From NCBI GenBank assembly GCA_945878355.1, contig CAMCTC010000049.1, positions 1 through 32,565 on the forward strand: DNA of 32,565 bases, given 5' to 3'. Shown here piece after piece: positions 31,729 through 32,565 of this stretch. The notes beneath the pieces are model-generated. The model was not told where the DNA came from. It saw nothing but the letters and a program-made list of their open reading frames with translations, and made no database searches. Every line of letters begins with the position of its first letter. Position 1 is the stretch's first letter. Source of the stretch: Bordetella parapertussis. Lineage in GTDB: Bacteria; Pseudomonadota; Gammaproteobacteria; Burkholderiales; Burkholderiaceae_C. A program made the position numbers and the translations under genes.

Positions 31729-32565
31729 TCAGAGCTCCTCGATGCGCTGCTGCGGAAAGCTGTCCCAGCCCAGGCAGCCCGGGCACTGCCAGAAGTGGCG
31801 TTGGGCCTCGAAGCCACAGGCGGCGCAGCGGTAGCGCTGCAGCGGTCTGGCCGCGCGAGCCACCGCGTCGCGTGCACTTTGGCGTGCCGATTCAGGCCAG
31901 GTCTGGCGCGGTGTGTCTAGCAATTCGATCGCCGCCGACAGGCTGGGTTGCTCGCGCAGCAAGTCCATCAAGCGCGGCATGGCGCCGCCGCTGTCGAGCT
32001 TGGCCAGCGCACGCAGCAGGTCTATGCCGGGCTGCAGTGCGAACAGCGGCGCAAGCGTCTGTGTTGCCGCATCGATGCGCCCTGCGGCCAGCGCGCAATC
32101 CACATACTCACCGGCCAGCCTGACAAAGGATGACGGGTCGCGCTGTCCCAGTTCGGCCCAGGCTGCCATCGCGGCGTTGAGTTCACCCATCCTGGCCAGT
32201 TGCTGGGCGCGTTGAACCAGCGGTCGCGCCGCTTGTGGGGCAACGGCCTGGGCCTGAGCCAGCATCGCGCTCGCAGCTTGTGCGTCGCCGCGCTGCTCGG
32301 CCTCAAGCGCTTGCTCGCAGCGGTAATGCGCGATGCGGGTGGCGAACGATGCGGCACCGGCTTTCTCCAGCATCAATGCCACGTCGACCGCGGCTCCCCA
32401 GTCGCGCGAGCGCTCGGCCAGCGACAGCAGCGCCAGTCGTGCCTCGGTTTCGAAAGGCGTGCCGTCAAGCGCCCGGAATGCCGCCTCGGCGCGGTCGAAC
32501 AGCCCGGCCTTCATGAAGTCCTGGGCCAGCGCATGCTGCGCCCGCTCGCGGTCGCCAGCGCTCAA
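31729..32565 (-). CDS. lapB: LapB (YciM)-like lipopolysaccharide assembly protein, N-terminus outside window
   Basis: The last 278 residues of a TPR protein. Helical repeats (AQDFMKAGLFDRAEAAFRAL, then seven or so more) precede a rubredoxin-like metal-binding end, YRCAACGFEAQRHFWQCPGC, finishing WDSFP. This combination is diagnostic for LapB, an inner-membrane-anchored cytoplasmic protein that tunes LPS synthesis through FtsH and LpxC. The membrane anchor lies beyond the window, so the frame is partial at its 5' end. Confidence 0.9.
   Translation of the reverse strand: MSAGDRERAQHALAQDFMKAGLFDRAEAAFRALDGTPFETEARLALLSLAERSRDWGAAVDVALMLEKAGAASFATRIAHYRCEQALEAEQRGDAQAASAMLAQAQAVAPQAARPLVQRAQQLARMGELNAAMAAWAELGQRDPSSFVRLAGEYVDCALAAGRIDAATQTLAPLFALQPGIDLLRALAKLDSGGAMPRLMDLLREQPSLSAAIELLDTPRQTWPESARQSARDAVARAARPLQRYRCAACGFEAQRHFWQCPGCLGWDSFPQQRIEEL

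Noticed and set aside
1..32565. CRISPR arrays, rRNA genes, prophage or toxin-antitoxin modules
   Set aside because: No regularly spaced repeats, rRNA sequence, phage structural genes or paired toxin-antitoxin frames were seen.

Overview
The window looks like a chromosomal segment of a GC-rich betaproteobacterium of the order Burkholderiales, probably a Comamonadaceae or Rubrivivax/Leptothrix-type lineage. The evidence is the gene content and order hrcA-nadK-recN-rapZ, lolB-ispE-tRNA-Gln-prs-rplY and etfQO-scoAB, together with strongly GC-biased third codon positions. The assignment is made by eye, not by a search.

Two regions differ sharply. Positions 1 to about 9500 are a visibly AT-richer accessory island read almost entirely on the minus strand. 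From right to left it holds two small uncertain ORFs; an acyltransferase-3 membrane protein cut short by an intact IS630-family element (6967-8080, inverted repeats and flanking TA visible); a WecD-like GNAT; and a tightly coupled set of acyl carrier protein, FabG-like reductase, metallo-beta-lactamase-fold hydrolase, FabH-like ketosynthase, AMP-forming acyl ligase and GtrA-like membrane protein. After these come a decapitated methyltransferase start fused to an IS630 remnant and a second IS630 copy that appears nested inside that remnant. The island reads as a dedicated short-chain acyl-ACP supply line feeding an N-acyltransferase for decoration of a surface sugar (O-antigen, capsule or flagellin glycan), now being eroded by insertion sequences.

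From the CAU-anticodon tRNA (9616-9692) onward the sequence is compact core genome. hrcA diverges from nadK, followed by recN, rapZ and a LON-domain protein joined by stop/start overlaps. Convergent to these lie mutY and a dynamin-like GTPase (overlapping ATGA), then mutM. Opposite mutM run a secreted TPR protein, lolB and ispE, again overlapping, then tRNA-Gln, prs and rplY with a strong terminator. A VOC-family protein and electron-transfer flavoprotein:ubiquinone oxidoreductase follow on the minus strand. An SDR, a YceH-like protein and a hotdog thioesterase run on the plus strand. A PaaI-like thioesterase and a PAS-LuxR regulator diverge from the scoA-scoB 3-oxoacid CoA-transferase pair. 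The window ends inside lapB.

The right third is thus rich in acyl-CoA metabolism and electron-transfer functions (etfQO, SDR, two thioesterases, scoAB), with two palindromes in divergent promoter regions that are good operator candidates. The most interesting part is the acyl-ACP/GNAT island and the layered IS630 history around it.
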